A DNA stretch of 64,000 nucleotides from CADEED01 sp963711635 (GTDB taxonomy: Bacteria; Pseudomonadota; Gammaproteobacteria; Steroidobacterales; Steroidobacteraceae): positions 124,001 to 188,000 of the forward strand of contig CAVQEZ010000005.1 of NCBI GenBank assembly GCA_963711635.1. Reading direction: 5' to 3'. The notes under the pieces were generated by a model. The model was not told where the DNA came from, did not search any database, and was given only the letters and a program-made list of their open reading frames with translations. The position numbers and the translations under genes were made by a program. Positions 44,667 through 55,264 of the stretch are shown here, in pieces (position 1 is the first letter of the stretch; each line of letters begins with the position of its first letter).

Positions 44667-46508
44667 ATGACAGTTCGACCGACGCGCTGGTGGTTCACCG
44701 CGATATCGATCACCGGGCGTTTCTACATAATGTTCGCGGTGCTGCTGCTTTGCGTGGGCGCCGTGGTGTTCGGCGCGCTGCGCACCACGCAGCTGCGCTC
44801 GGAAGCCAGTGCCGACCTGGCCCGGGCCGCGGCCGTGCAGCGCTCGCTGGATCGCGCGCTCACCATCCACACCAGCCTCACGGGACAGATGCAGCAACCC
44901 GCCGGCGACAACAGCACGCAGAATCTGCTGACGGCGTTGCGCGCGCAGCTCGAGGCCACCTGGGCGCTGCCGGGTACCCCGGAGGTCGGCGCTATTACCG
45001 ATAGCCTGCGGACGCCCGCGACTCAGTTCTTCCAGGCCGTGGATAACTTCCTGCGCGATGGCGCCGGCGGCAGCGGGGCCACGGCCTGGGCGTTCGCCGA
45101 TCTCGAGCCGCGCCGTGGTGCGCTCGAAAATGGCCTGCGCGAGGCCATGACCCGCATGCGCGGCGTGCTGGGTCGCGTGGAAATGCGCGTGCTGGCGGAA
45201 GCCGATCGCGCCGACACGGTCACCACCTTGCTGATCTGTGGCGGGCTGCTCGCGGCCGCACTCTCGGGTCTGTTGCTGTGGGCCATCGCCAAGTCGATCC
45301 AGCATTCCATCCATGCCGTGGGCGAGGTCGCGCAGGCGCTGGCCGCGGGCGACATGGACAATCGCTGCGAGCCGCACGGCAACGATGAAGTCAGCGCGCT
45401 GGCGCGCATGATCAACCTGCTGGCGGACACCATGCAGGGCATGCTCACGCGCCTGCGTTCCGAGGCCGGCCGCAGCTCGTTCAGCAATCAGCTGGTGGAA
45501 GCGCTGGAAATGGCCGATTCGGAAGCCGAAGCCGATCGCGTGATCGCGCGCGCCATGAGCTCGATTTCCGACGTGCACCCCATGGAGCTGCTGCTGGCGG
45601 ACTCCTCGCGCGCGCATCTCGAGCGCGCCTGCGTGCATCCCAAGACCGGTTCGCCGAACTGCGGCGTGGAATCGCCCTACAGCTGCATCGCGGTGCGCCG
45701 CGGGTTCCCGCAGATCTTTCCCGACGCCGAGGCGCTCAACGCCTGTCCCAAGTTGTTAGGCCGCATGGGCGGCGCGCTGTCGGCGGCCTGCGTGCCGGTG
45801 AACTTCATGGGCCGCGCGCTCGGCGTGCTGCACGTCGCCGGCGCCAAGGGCAAGCCGCCCAATCCCGAGCAGATCGCGCAGCTCACGGCGCTCGGCGTGC
45901 ATGCCGGCAACCGCATCGGCACGTTGCGCGCGTTCGAGCGCTCGCAACTGCAGGCCAGCACCGACAGCCTCACGGGCCTGAGCAACCGGCGCGTCGCCGA
46001 GGAAGTGCTCGCCAATCTCATGGCCGTGGAATCGTCCTTTGCCGTGGTCATGGCGGACCTGGACTTCTTCAAGCGCCTCAACGACACCATGGGCCACGAC
46101 GCCGGCGATCGTGCGCTGAAGCTGTTCGCCGAGACCGCGCGCGGCGTGGTGCGCGACCGCGATCACGTGGTGCGCTGGGGTGGCGAGGAGTTCGCGCTGC
46201 TGCTGCCCGGCGCCAATGCCGAGCGCGCCGCCGAAGTCGTCGAGCGGCTGCGTGCCGCGCTGGCGCAGGCGCACCTGCTGTCGAATACGCCCATCTTCAC
46301 CGCGAGCTTCGGTATTGCCGACTCGACCATGGCGCGCGAGCGGGAAACCATCGTGCGGCTGGCCGACGAGGCGCTGTACCGCTCCAAGCAGGCGGGACGC
46401 GACTGCTGCACCATCGGCGATCCGCAGCTGGTTGGCCCGCCGGGCGTGCGCCGCGAGCGCGACCAGGGCGCCGTGGTCGACATCACGCAGGTCGCGCGCA
46501 GTAGCTAG
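44667..46508 (+). CDS. Membrane-bound diguanylate cyclase (HAMP-GAF-GGDEF)
   Basis: 613 aa. Two membrane helices (~18-38 and ~188-210) bracket a ~150-residue periplasmic sensor domain; a HAMP linker follows (AQALAAGDMDNRCEPHGNDE), then a GAF-like domain with several Cys (NCGVESPYSC, LNACPKLLGRM) and a C-terminal GGDEF domain. The active site is GGEEF at 505-509, and the inhibitory RxxD site is R496-D-R-D499 with the usual five-residue spacing, so it should synthesise c-di-GMP under product inhibition. The stop TAG overlaps that of the convergent sixA. Confidence 0.92.
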   Translation: MTVRPTRWWFTAISITGRFYIMFAVLLLCVGAVVFGALRTTQLRSEASADLARAAAVQRSLDRALTIHTSLTGQMQQPAGDNSTQNLLTALRAQLEATWALPGTPEVGAITDSLRTPATQFFQAVDNFLRDGAGGSGATAWAFADLEPRRGALENGLREAMTRMRGVLGRVEMRVLAEADRADTVTTLLICGGLLAAALSGLLLWAIAKSIQHSIHAVGEVAQALAAGDMDNRCEPHGNDEVSALARMINLLADTMQGMLTRLRSEAGRSSFSNQLVEALEMADSEAEADRVIARAMSSISDVHPMELLLADSSRAHLERACVHPKTGSPNCGVESPYSCIAVRRGFPQIFPDAEALNACPKLLGRMGGALSAACVPVNFMGRALGVLHVAGAKGKPPNPEQIAQLTALGVHAGNRIGTLRAFERSQLQASTDSLTGLSNRRVAEEVLANLMAVESSFAVVMADLDFFKRLNDTMGHDAGDRALKLFAETARGVVRDRDHVVRWGGEEFALLLPGANAERAAEVVERLRAALAQAHLLSNTPIFTASFGIADSTMARERETIVRLADEALYRSKQAGRDCCTIGDPQLVGPPGVRRERDQGAVVDITQVARSS

Positions 46509-47023
46509 CCAAAATCGAAGAAGCGGCGCGCGGCGGGGGCGTCGCGCTCGGTGTCGCGCACGCAGCGCCGATCGATGAGATTCCACGTTACGCAGCTCAC
46601 CGCCATGGTGAGCGCGCCGCAGGTGGGCAGGTCGCCGGTGACCGCTTCGGGCGCCAGCGCAATGGCCGCCGCGGAAATGCCCGGGTTGTGGCCGATGACC
46701 ATGAGATGAGCGACGCGCGGACCGACCGCGCGAATGGCGGCCAGGATCTGCTCGCCGTCGGCGAGGTACAGCGAATCGTCGGCCTGCATCAGCCGCGCCG
46801 CCACTCCCAGTTCCTTGGCGAAGGCGTCCGCCGTCTCGCGCGTGCGCAACGCAGCGCTCACCAGGATGAGATCCGGCGCCAGGCCGCGCTCCTGGAATCT
46901 TCGCGCCACCTCCTGTGCTTCACTCCAGCCCTTCTTGCTGAGCGGCCGCTCGAAATCACGCACGTCGGAGTCCTGCTCGGCGTTGGCGTGGCGAATCAGC
47001 GTGAGCCGTTTACCCGAGCTCAA
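46505..47023 (-). CDS. sixA: Phosphohistidine phosphatase SixA
   Basis: 172 aa. Histidine-phosphatase signature near the N-terminus (LTLIRHANAEQ), RPLSKKGWSEAQEVARRFQE, and the second His in HLMVIGHNPGI match SixA, which dephosphorylates phosphohistidine on PtsO/NPr-type and HPt proteins. The C-terminal ~25 residues are basic and longer than in E. coli SixA. The ATG overlaps the Rieske stop (ATGA), placing it last in the SUF transcript. Confidence 0.88.
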   Translation of the reverse strand: MSSGKRLTLIRHANAEQDSDVRDFERPLSKKGWSEAQEVARRFQERGLAPDLILVSAALRTRETADAFAKELGVAARLMQADDSLYLADGEQILAAIRAVGPRVAHLMVIGHNPGISAAAIALAPEAVTGDLPTCGALTMAVSCVTWNLIDRRCVRDTERDAPAARRFFDFG

Positions 47024-47328
47024 ATGCGCACCTCGACGCGGCCCTGGTTGTCGCGCACCTCGAAAATACGCAATGGCTCATAGGCCGGCGGGCTGAGAAC
47101 CTCGCCGGTGCGCAGTGAGAAGCGCGCGCCATGGCGCGGACAGATGATTTCGCAATCCTCGATGGGAGCATCGTCGAAAGGGGAGTCGTCGTGGGTGCAA
47201 CGGTCTTCGAAGGCGTACAGCGTGCCACCAACCCGCGTCACGCGCACGCGATAGCCGTCCACATCCGCTTCCAGATGTTGTGAGGTGCTGAGGTCGGCAG
47301 AGCTGCCGATGTCGGTCCACTCGGACAT
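47020..47328 (-). CDS. Rieske-type [2Fe-2S] ferredoxin
   Basis: 102 aa, soluble, no transmembrane helix. Cluster ligands are C44-x-H46 in DRCTHDDSPF and C63-x2-H66 in ICPRHGARF. This resembles the small Rieske ferredoxins of dioxygenase systems and those often attached to SUF operons. Its substrate or redox partner is unknown. It lies 19 nt after sufT. Confidence 0.92.
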   Translation of the reverse strand: MSEWTDIGSSADLSTSQHLEADVDGYRVRVTRVGGTLYAFEDRCTHDDSPFDDAPIEDCEIICPRHGARFSLRTGEVLSPPAYEPLRIFEVRDNQGRVEVRI

Positions 47329-47347
47329 GTTTCCAGCGGTGTGCCTG

Positions 47348-47899
47348 TCAGAACATGCCGGTCTGGAGTCGCGCGGCCTCGGTCATCATCGACTGGTTCC
47401 ACGGGGGATCGAATACCAGCTCGACGTTCGCGCCGGCCACCGTCGGGATGATTTCCAGTTTTTGTTTGATGTCCTGCACCAGTACGTCACCCATGCCGCA
47501 GCCCGGTGCGGTCAGCGTGAGTCTTACATTGAAGACCCGTTGCCCGTCAGGCTGCCCGCTAACCGTACATTCGTAGATGAGACCTAGGTCTACGATGTTG
47601 ATAGGTATCTCGGGGTCGTAGCAGGTGCGCAGCTGCTCCCAGCCAAGCGCCAGCACGTCATCTTCTGTCGCATTCGGCGGCAGCTCGGGTGTCTTGACGA
47701 CTTCCTTGCCGATGGCGTCGGCGTCGGTGCCGGGCAGGCGGAAGAGATTCCCTTCCATGTACAGCGTGAAGCTGCCGCCCAGCGCCTGCGTGATGAAACC
47801 CGACTGTCCCGCCTTGAGCTCGATCTCGATGCCGGCCGGCACCATCACGGCCTTCACGTCGCGTTGCAGCACGAAGGGTTCGTTGTCGTGTGTTCTCAT
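47348..47899 (-). CDS. sufT: Fe-S cluster assembly protein SufT (DUF59/MIP18)
   Basis: 183 aa. The C-terminal DUF59 domain carries the family motif CYDPEIPINIVDLGLIYE and TAPGCGMGDVLVQDIKQKLE with a conserved Cys; the N-terminal ~75 residues are the SufT-specific extension (MVPAGIEIELKAGQSGFITQ). SufT helps mature Fe-S proteins under high demand. The ATG directly follows the sufU stop (TAAATG). The DNA of the DPEI motif includes the 12-bp palindrome AGACCTAGGTCT. Confidence 0.92.
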   Translation of the reverse strand: MRTHDNEPFVLQRDVKAVMVPAGIEIELKAGQSGFITQALGGSFTLYMEGNLFRLPGTDADAIGKEVVKTPELPPNATEDDVLALGWEQLRTCYDPEIPINIVDLGLIYECTVSGQPDGQRVFNVRLTLTAPGCGMGDVLVQDIKQKLEIIPTVAGANVELVFDPPWNQSMMTEAARLQTGMF

Positions 47900-48349
47900 T
47901 TACTCGGTCTTCACAGCCGTATTGCTACGGCGGTCGAGCGCGGCGTTCAGCGTGTGCCAGCAGAGGCTGGCGCATTTGACGCGCACCGGGAAATCGCGCA
48001 CCCCGGACAACGCCGCGAGCTTGCCCAGGTCTTCGGGCACCGGCGCATCGTGATGCGTGAGCACCTCGTGAATCTCGTTGAACAGGTGCGCGATATCGGC
48101 GCGCTGCCTGCCCTTGACGGCTTCGCACATCAGCGAGGCCGAGGCCACCGAGATGGCGCAGCCCTTGCCTTCGAAACGCACATCCGCGAGGCGATCGCCC
48201 TCGAGCCGCACGGTGATGTGCAGCCGGTCGCCGCACAGCGGATTGTGGCCATCGGCCGCCGAATCCGCGGGGTCGAGCCGACCGAACAGTCGCGGACTGC
48301 GGTTGTGGTCGAGGATGACCTCGCGATAGAGCTCTTTCAGGTCCAACAC
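47900..48349 (-). CDS. sufU: SUF scaffold/sulfur acceptor SufU (IscU-like)
   Basis: 149 aa from a GTG at 48349 that follows GGAG with 5-nt spacing; the frame extends further upstream but that part overlaps sufS in another frame. It starts with LDLKELYREVILDHNRSPR; conserved cysteines lie in NPLCGDRLHI, FEGKGCAISVASASLM and VKCASLCWHTL. The insertion typical of SufU between the second and third Cys is present. It receives sulfur from SufS. Confidence 0.9.
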   Translation of the reverse strand: MLDLKELYREVILDHNRSPRLFGRLDPADSAADGHNPLCGDRLHITVRLEGDRLADVRFEGKGCAISVASASLMCEAVKGRQRADIAHLFNEIHEVLTHHDAPVPEDLGKLAALSGVRDFPVRVKCASLCWHTLNAALDRRSNTAVKTE

Positions 48350-48359
48350 GCCCACTCCA

Positions 48360-49601
48360 TCAGGAAAATACCTCGCGCGCCCTGCCGAGCGCGCGCACCA
48401 GCGCGTCGACGTCCGACTCGCGCGAATAGCAGGCAAACGACGCACGCGCCGTGGCCGGCAAGCCAAAGAACTCCATGACGGGCATCGCACAGTGATGCCC
48501 GGTGCGCACCGCCACGCCTTCGGAATCGAGGATGGTGCCGAGGTCGTGCGGGTGGATGCCGTCGACCGTGAATGAAATCACCGCGGCCTTGTCGGGCGCG
48601 GTGCCGATGATGGTGAGGCCCGGCACGCGCTCGAGTCTTTCGGTGGCGATGGCCAGCAGCCGCTGCTCGTGCGCATGGATGCTTTCGATGCCCAATGCGT
48701 CGATGTAGTCGATGGCCGCGGCCAGCCCCACGGCGCCCGAGATGTTAGGCGTGCCGGCTTCGAACTTGAACGGCAGCTCGTTGTACGTGGTCTTCTCGAA
48801 GGAGACCGTCAATATCATGTCGCCGCCGCCCTGCCATGGCGGCATGGCTTCGAGCAGCGCTTCGCGTCCGACCAGCACGCCGATGCCGGTGGGCCCGTAC
48901 ATCTTGTGGGCCGAGAAGGCGTAAAAATCGCAGTCGAGACTGGCCAGGTCCACGCGCTGGTGCGGCACGGCCTGGGCGCCGTCCAGCAACACCACTGCGC
49001 CACGTGCATGCGCCAGGCGCGTGATCTCGCGCACCGGCAACACCGTGCCCAGCGCATTCGAGACGTGCGCGCAGGCGACGATGCGCGTGCGTTCGTTGAT
49101 GGCAGCGGCCACGCTTTCGAGATCCACGACGCCGCGGCGATCCATGGGCACCGCCCTGACCACCGCGCCGCATTGTTCGGCGACCAGCTGCCAGGGAACG
49201 ATGTTGGCGTGGTGTTCCAGCGCGGTCAGCAGGATTTCGTCGCCCGGCTTGAGGCGCGGGCGCGCGTACGCCTGCGCCACCAGGTTGATGGACTCGGTGG
49301 TGCCGCGCGTGAAGATCACCTCGCGCGTCGAGGCGGCATTCACGAAGTCGCGCACGCGTTCACGCGCATGCTCGAACATGGCGGTGGCTTCCTGGCTGAG
49401 CTGATGCACGCCGCGATGCACATTGGCGTGATGCAGCCGCTCGTAGGCGTCGACGGCCTCGAGCACGGCGGTCGGGCGCTGCGACGATGCGGCGCTGTCG
49501 AGGAATACCAGCGGCTTGCCGTGGATTTCGCGCGCCAGGATGGGGAAGTCGCGCCACACGCGCTGCGCATCGTAGCCGACGGGCTTCGGATTGGCGCTCA
49601 T
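48360..49601 (-). CDS. sufS: Cysteine desulfurase SufS
   Basis: 413 aa from the ATG at 49601, overlapping the sufD stop (ATGA). Class V PLP aminotransferase fold: ALEHHANIVPWQ, LLDGAQAVPHQRVDL, PLP Lys233 in FSAHKMYGPTGIG and the catalytic Cys371 in RTGHHCAMP. It mobilises sulfur from cysteine for cluster assembly. It sits between sufD and sufU, as in most SUF operons. Confidence 0.96.
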   Translation of the reverse strand: MSANPKPVGYDAQRVWRDFPILAREIHGKPLVFLDSAASSQRPTAVLEAVDAYERLHHANVHRGVHQLSQEATAMFEHARERVRDFVNAASTREVIFTRGTTESINLVAQAYARPRLKPGDEILLTALEHHANIVPWQLVAEQCGAVVRAVPMDRRGVVDLESVAAAINERTRIVACAHVSNALGTVLPVREITRLAHARGAVVLLDGAQAVPHQRVDLASLDCDFYAFSAHKMYGPTGIGVLVGREALLEAMPPWQGGGDMILTVSFEKTTYNELPFKFEAGTPNISGAVGLAAAIDYIDALGIESIHAHEQRLLAIATERLERVPGLTIIGTAPDKAAVISFTVDGIHPHDLGTILDSEGVAVRTGHHCAMPVMEFFGLPATARASFACYSRESDVDALVRALGRAREVFS

Positions 49602-50816
49602 GGACCACCCACCAGTCCGCCCAGCGCGGACACCTCGTTGAGCTGCGCGGCGATCAATTGCTCGATCTCCAGGCGCAGCGGCGCGGGCTGCACCTGCGAC
49701 ACGGCATCCTCGATGAACGCCCACTGCAACAGCGCCTGCGCCTGCGCGCGATCCAGGCCGCGCGACAGCAGGTAGAACAGCATCTGTTCGTCGAGCTTGC
49801 CGGTGGTGGCGCCATGCTTGGCCCGCACGCGGTCGGTGTAGATCTCCAGCTGCGGGCGCGCGGCGGCTTCGGCGCCGGCGCCGGTGAGCAGGGTCTTCAG
49901 CGACTGATCCGAGTCGGACTCGTGGGCGTTCTCGCGCACGATCATCTTGCCGTTGAATGCCAGTTTTCCACGCTCCGTGGCGATGCCGCGGAACAGCTCA
50001 CGGGTGACGCTGCCGGGCGCCGCATGCTCGATTTCCGCGAAGATGTCGTGGGTCTGGCCGCGATTGGCGATGGCGGCCGCGGACAGCTCGCAGCGTGCCT
50101 CGCGGCCGGCGAGCTGGACGAAAATCGTGGAGCGCGAGGTGAGGCCGCCGAGCGTCACGCTGCGCAACCGGTACGTGGCGCGCTCCGCCACGTGCGCGAT
50201 CAGCGTGTCGAAACAGCTGGCGCCGTCGGGACAATTCTGCACGCGGCAGTGATCGAGCTGCGCGTTGGGGCGCAGTGCCAGGTCGAAGGCCGCGTTCACG
50301 GCAGGATCCGGCGCGCCGGTGCCGAGGTGGCGCTCGACGATGCGCAGATGCGCGCCGCGTCCGCAGTGCACCTGCACGCGCGGATACGAAGTGCCCGCGG
50401 ATGCCGGCGGCGGTGGTCACGAAGTTCAGCTCGAGGCGCGCTTCGGTGCCATCGGCCGGCGCGATATGCAGCACCTGGTCGCCGCGTGCGCCATTGAGAC
50501 GCGCCAGCGCGAAGTCGACGCCGGCGTTGTCGATTTCCGAATCGAGCATCGCCGCCAATGCCTCGCCCGCGGCGCTGAAGCTGAGCAGGCTCGCACAGGA
50601 ATCCGTGGCATTGCTGGAATGCGTCGCGGCGAAACGTCCGTCGACGAACACCCAGCGTTCGTAACCGGGCAACAGCGGCGGTAGTTCGATGCGCGCAGCT
50701 GCCGCGGACGCCGCGGGTACGGCCTCGACGCGCGCCTTGGCCAGCGGCCGCAGGTTGGCGTAGCGCCAGTTCTCGTCGCGGTTGGTGGGAAGTGCGGTCG
50801 GCAGCCCGGTCATCAC
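49598..50816 (-). CDS. sufD: Fe-S assembly scaffold SufD, frame broken near 50400
   Basis: The N-terminal half reads from ATG 50816 (MMTGLPTALPTNRDENWRYA) to LELNFVTTAAG; the frame then moves by net +1 near 50396-50402 (ATCCGCGG on the coding strand) and resumes AGTSYPRVQVHCGRGAHLRI. The beta-helix core is intact (QNCPDGASCFDTLIAHVAER, ATTGKLDEQMLFYLLSRGLD). One base removed gives 405 aa. SufD forms the SufBC2D scaffold. The start overlaps the sufC stop. Confidence 0.9.
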
Positions 50817-51567
50817 GCGACCTCGAGCACCCAGTCGTAGCCGCGCTGCTCGAGCTCCAAAGCCAGCGACTTGTCGCCCGATTTCGCGATCCGGCCGCGC
50901 GCCAGCACGTGCACGAAGTCCGGCACCACGTGCTCGAGCAGCCGCTGGTAGTGGGTGATCAGCAGCACACCGCGATCCGCGGCGCGCAGCGAGTTCACGC
51001 CGCGGGCGACCACCTTGAGCGCGTCGATGTCGAGGCCGGAGTCGGTCTCGTCGAGCACCGCGAGCTTCGGCTCGATGACCAGCATCTGCAGGATCTCGTT
51101 GCGCTTCTTTTCGCCGCCCGAAAACCCTTCGTTGACGCCGCGCGCGAGGAAGCTGTCATCCATCTGCATGAGCTTGGTCTTGGTGCGCACCAGTTGCAGG
51201 AACTCGTAGGCGTCGACTTCCGTGAGTCCGGCCGCCTTGCGGCGCGCATTGACCGCCGCCTTGAGCAGATAGACATTGTTGACGCCGGGGATTTCCACCG
51301 GGTACTGGAAGCCGAGGAACAGGCCGGCACGCGCGCGCTCCTCGGGAGCCAGCTTCGTGAGGTCCTGGCCTTCGAACAGCACGCTGCCGCCGGTGATTTC
51401 AAGACCCGGCCGGCCGGCCAGCACATAGGCGAGAGTGCTCTTGCCCGAGCCGTTCGGCCCCATGATGGCGTGCACTTCGCCGGCATTCATGGCCAGGGTC
51501 AGGCCCTGGATCACTTTCTTGCCGCCCACCGTGGCGGACAGGTTGTCGATCTTCAACAGCGGCGTGC

Positions 51568-51571
<4 letters not shown>
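50813..51571 (-). CDS. sufC: SUF ATPase SufC
   Basis: 252 aa. ABC ATPase with Walker A GPNGSGKST, signature FSGGEKKRNEI, Walker B LAVLDETDSGLD and the His loop ITHYQRLLEHV. SufC powers the SufBC2D complex. Both ends overlap neighbours by ATGA (sufB upstream, sufD downstream). Confidence 0.97.
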
Positions 51572-53012
<1,441 letters not shown>

Positions 53013-53016
<4 letters not shown>

Positions 53017-53495
53017 GGCGTTTCCCTGGGGACCGCCTTGGCGCGCGCCATGTACTTGAGCTCGCGTTCGATGGGCATGGTGGGTGTCCGGCTATCCAGG
53101 CCGGCAAGCTGTGCCAGCGACACTTCGCTGAGCGAACGGCGGATGGCCATGCTGAGCCGCTGCCAGGTACGGCCCACGGAACAGGTGTGCTCGATGTCGC
53201 AATTGCCGCTGCCCGCCGAGCACTCGGTGAGCGCGATGGGGCCCTCCAGCGCGTCGAGAATCGCCGCCGCACTGATGCTCTCGGGATCGCGCGCCAGTTG
53301 ATAGCCGCCGTGCGTGCCGCGCGTGGAGTTCACGAGACCGGCGCGATGCATCTGCTTGAGGAGCTTGGCCACCGTGGGCGACGCGATATGCGTGCGCTCC
53401 GACAGCGTCCCGGCGGTGAGCAGGCGCGAGCGGTCCGTGGCCAGGATGGCCAGGATGACCGTGGCGTAGTCCGTCAGTTTTCCGATCCGCAGCAT
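53013..53495 (-). CDS. Rrf2-family SUF regulator (IscR/SufR-like)
   Basis: 160 aa. An N-terminal winged helix (KLTDYATVILAILA, SPTVAKLLKQMHRAGLV) is followed by RGTHGGYQLARDPE and a cluster-binding triad C92, C99, C105 (ECSAGSGNCDIEHTC). This is the SUF-system regulator group, which senses Fe-S status and represses the operon when holo. First gene of the operon. Candidate operator at 53545-53559. Confidence 0.93.
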
Positions 53496-53544
53496 GTGGT
53501 TGTCCCTTGAAATCCGGGCTTTGCTGATGTGGGACCAGTTTAGT

Positions 53545-53559
53545 ACGGATTCAATCCGT
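53545..53559. promoter_or_regulatory. Inverted repeat upstream of the SUF operon, candidate Rrf2 operator
   Basis: ACGGATT-C-AATCCGT is a perfect 7-bp inverted repeat, 50 nt before the regulator start. The minus strand continues AATCCGTACTAAACTGGTC, in which TACTAA could be a -10 element, so a bound regulator would block it; a related CCCGGATTTC lies closer to the gene. The mlaF -10 element (53587) is on the other side, so the site may influence both units. Confidence 0.5.
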
Positions 53560-53586
53560 CAGAAAGCCGGACGGCGGTGCTTTTGC

Positions 53587-53592
53587 TATTCT
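53587..53592 (+). promoter_or_regulatory. Putative -10 element of the mla operon (TATTCT)
   Basis: TATTCT within TTTTGCTATTCTTCGCGG, 33 nt before the chosen TTG start of mlaF. The transcript would start near 53599 and have a leader of about 27 nt. No clear -35. Confidence 0.45.
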
Positions 53593-53625
53593 TCGCGGCC
53601 TTTCAAAGCGCGGACGACCAGCCGT

Positions 53626-54486
53626 TTGAGCGAATCGCAAGCGAGACAGAGCATCGGATCGCCGGCGCAAGCCGGCGATGCCGTTATTGAGGTTGGCGAT
53701 GTCCGGTATGCCATCGGCGGTCGCGTGATTTTCGACGGGCTCGACGTCACCGCGCGCCGCGGGCGAATCACGGCGTTCATGGGCCCGTCGGGAACCGGCA
53801 AGACCACGCTGCTGCGGCTGATCACCGGCCAGTCCCAGGCGGAACGCGGCAGCGTGCGCGTGTTCGGCGAGGAAGTGGCCACCATGCCCCAGACCCAGCT
53901 GTTCGCGCTGCGGCGGCGCATGGGCATGTTGTTCCAGAACGGCGCGCTGCTCACGGATCTCGACGTGTACGAGAACGTGGCGTTTCCGTTGCGCGCGCAC
54001 ACCGACCTGCCGGAATCCCTGGTGCGGCAGCTGGTATTGACCAAGCTGCATGCCGTCGGCCTGCGCGGTGCGGCGCGGCTCATGCCCGCCGAACTGTCGG
54101 GTGGCATGGCGCGGCGCGTGGCCCTGGCGCGGGCCATCGTCATGGATCCGGAAATCCTGATCTACGACGAACCCTTCGTCGGCCTCGACCCCATTTCCAT
54201 GGGCGTCATCTGCCGGCTCATCAAACAAATGAACGAGGCCCTGGGCATCACCAGCATCGTGGTCTCGCACGATGTCCAGGAGCTCGCGACCATCGCGCAC
54301 GAGAGTTTCCTGCTGTCCGGCGGGCGGGTCGTGGCCTCGGGCACCCCGGAGGAGCTGAGCCGCAGCGACATTCCGGAAGTGCGCCAGTTCATGGGCGGGC
54401 AGGCCGACGGACCCGTGCCGTTTCACTACCCGGCCGCGGACTACAGCGGTGAGTTGTTAGGCGACGATACCGGGGCGGCACCATGA
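53626..54486 (+). CDS. mlaF: Phospholipid transport ATPase MlaF
   Basis: 286 aa from TTG 53626; the open frame continues left to 53494 but that part crosses the promoter region. ABC ATPase motifs: Walker A GPSGTGKTT, Q-loop MLFQNGALLTDLDVYENVAF, signature ELSGGMARRVALARAI, Walker B LIYDEPFVGLDPIS and the His loop VVSHDVQE. It drives the MlaFEDB complex that moves phospholipids between envelope membranes. Overlaps mlaE by 4 nt. Confidence 0.93.
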   Translation: MSESQARQSIGSPAQAGDAVIEVGDVRYAIGGRVIFDGLDVTARRGRITAFMGPSGTGKTTLLRLITGQSQAERGSVRVFGEEVATMPQTQLFALRRRMGMLFQNGALLTDLDVYENVAFPLRAHTDLPESLVRQLVLTKLHAVGLRGAARLMPAELSGGMARRVALARAIVMDPEILIYDEPFVGLDPISMGVICRLIKQMNEALGITSIVVSHDVQELATIAHESFLLSGGRVVASGTPEELSRSDIPEVRQFMGGQADGPVPFHYPAADYSGELLGDDTGAAP

Positions 54487-55253
54487 ACGCGGCCACCGAT
54501 TCCCTGCCCGTGACCGCGCTACGCCGCGTGGGCTCGATGACATTGTTCCTGCTGCAGGTGCTGGCGCGCATTGGCCCGGCGCTCATGCGTCCCGGCCTCA
54601 TCGTGCGCCAGATCTACAACGCCGGAGCCCGCTCGCTGGTCATCATCATGCTGTCGGGCATGTTCGTCGGCATGGTGCTCGGGCTGCTCGGATTCGACGT
54701 GTTCCAGCGCTTCGGCTCCGAGGACTATGTCGGCGTGCTCGCCGCCCTGGGCAATCTCAAGGTGCTGGGGCCGGTGCTCACGGCGCTGTTGTTCGCCGGG
54801 CGCGCGGGTACCTCATTGACCTCGGAAATCGGCCTCATGAAATCCACGGAGCAGCTGACCGCCATGCAGATGATGGCGGTGGATCCCGTGCGTTACGTGG
54901 TGGTGCCGCGGTTTGTCGGCGGCTTCATCGCCATGCCGCTGCTCACCGCCACGTTCACGGTGATCGCGCTGTACGGCGCGCAGCTCATCGGTGTGCAGCA
55001 GATGGGCGTCGATGCCGGCGCTTACTGGTCGCAGACCCAGAACGCCGTCGATCTGCACGATGTGTGGGAAGGCGTGGTCAAGAGCCTGGTCTTCGGTGTC
55101 GCCGTCAGCCTGGTTGCGGTCTACGAGGGTTATCACTGCGAGCCCACGCCCGAAGGCGTCGGCCTCGCGACCACGCGCACGGTGGTGATTTCCTCGGTAC
55201 TGGTGCTGCTGTTGAACTATCTGCTCACGGCCGTGTTCCTAACTACGAAGTAA
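54483..55253 (+). CDS. mlaE: Phospholipid transport permease MlaE
   Basis: 256 aa with five to six hydrophobic helices. Family blocks LIVRQIYNAGARSLVIIMLS, LFAGRAGTSLTSEIGLMKST and EQLTAMQMMAVDPVRYVVVP identify MlaE. Inner-membrane permease of the Mla ABC complex. Confidence 0.95.
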   Translation: MNAATDSLPVTALRRVGSMTLFLLQVLARIGPALMRPGLIVRQIYNAGARSLVIIMLSGMFVGMVLGLLGFDVFQRFGSEDYVGVLAALGNLKVLGPVLTALLFAGRAGTSLTSEIGLMKSTEQLTAMQMMAVDPVRYVVVPRFVGGFIAMPLLTATFTVIALYGAQLIGVQQMGVDAGAYWSQTQNAVDLHDVWEGVVKSLVFGVAVSLVAVYEGYHCEPTPEGVGLATTRTVVISSVLVLLLNYLLTAVFLTTK

Positions 55254-55264
55254 TCGGTAAAGTC

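Noticed and set aside
49598..50377. Second part of sufD as an independent gene
   Set aside because: It begins in mid-domain with no ribosome site and completes SufD exactly when one base is removed upstream.
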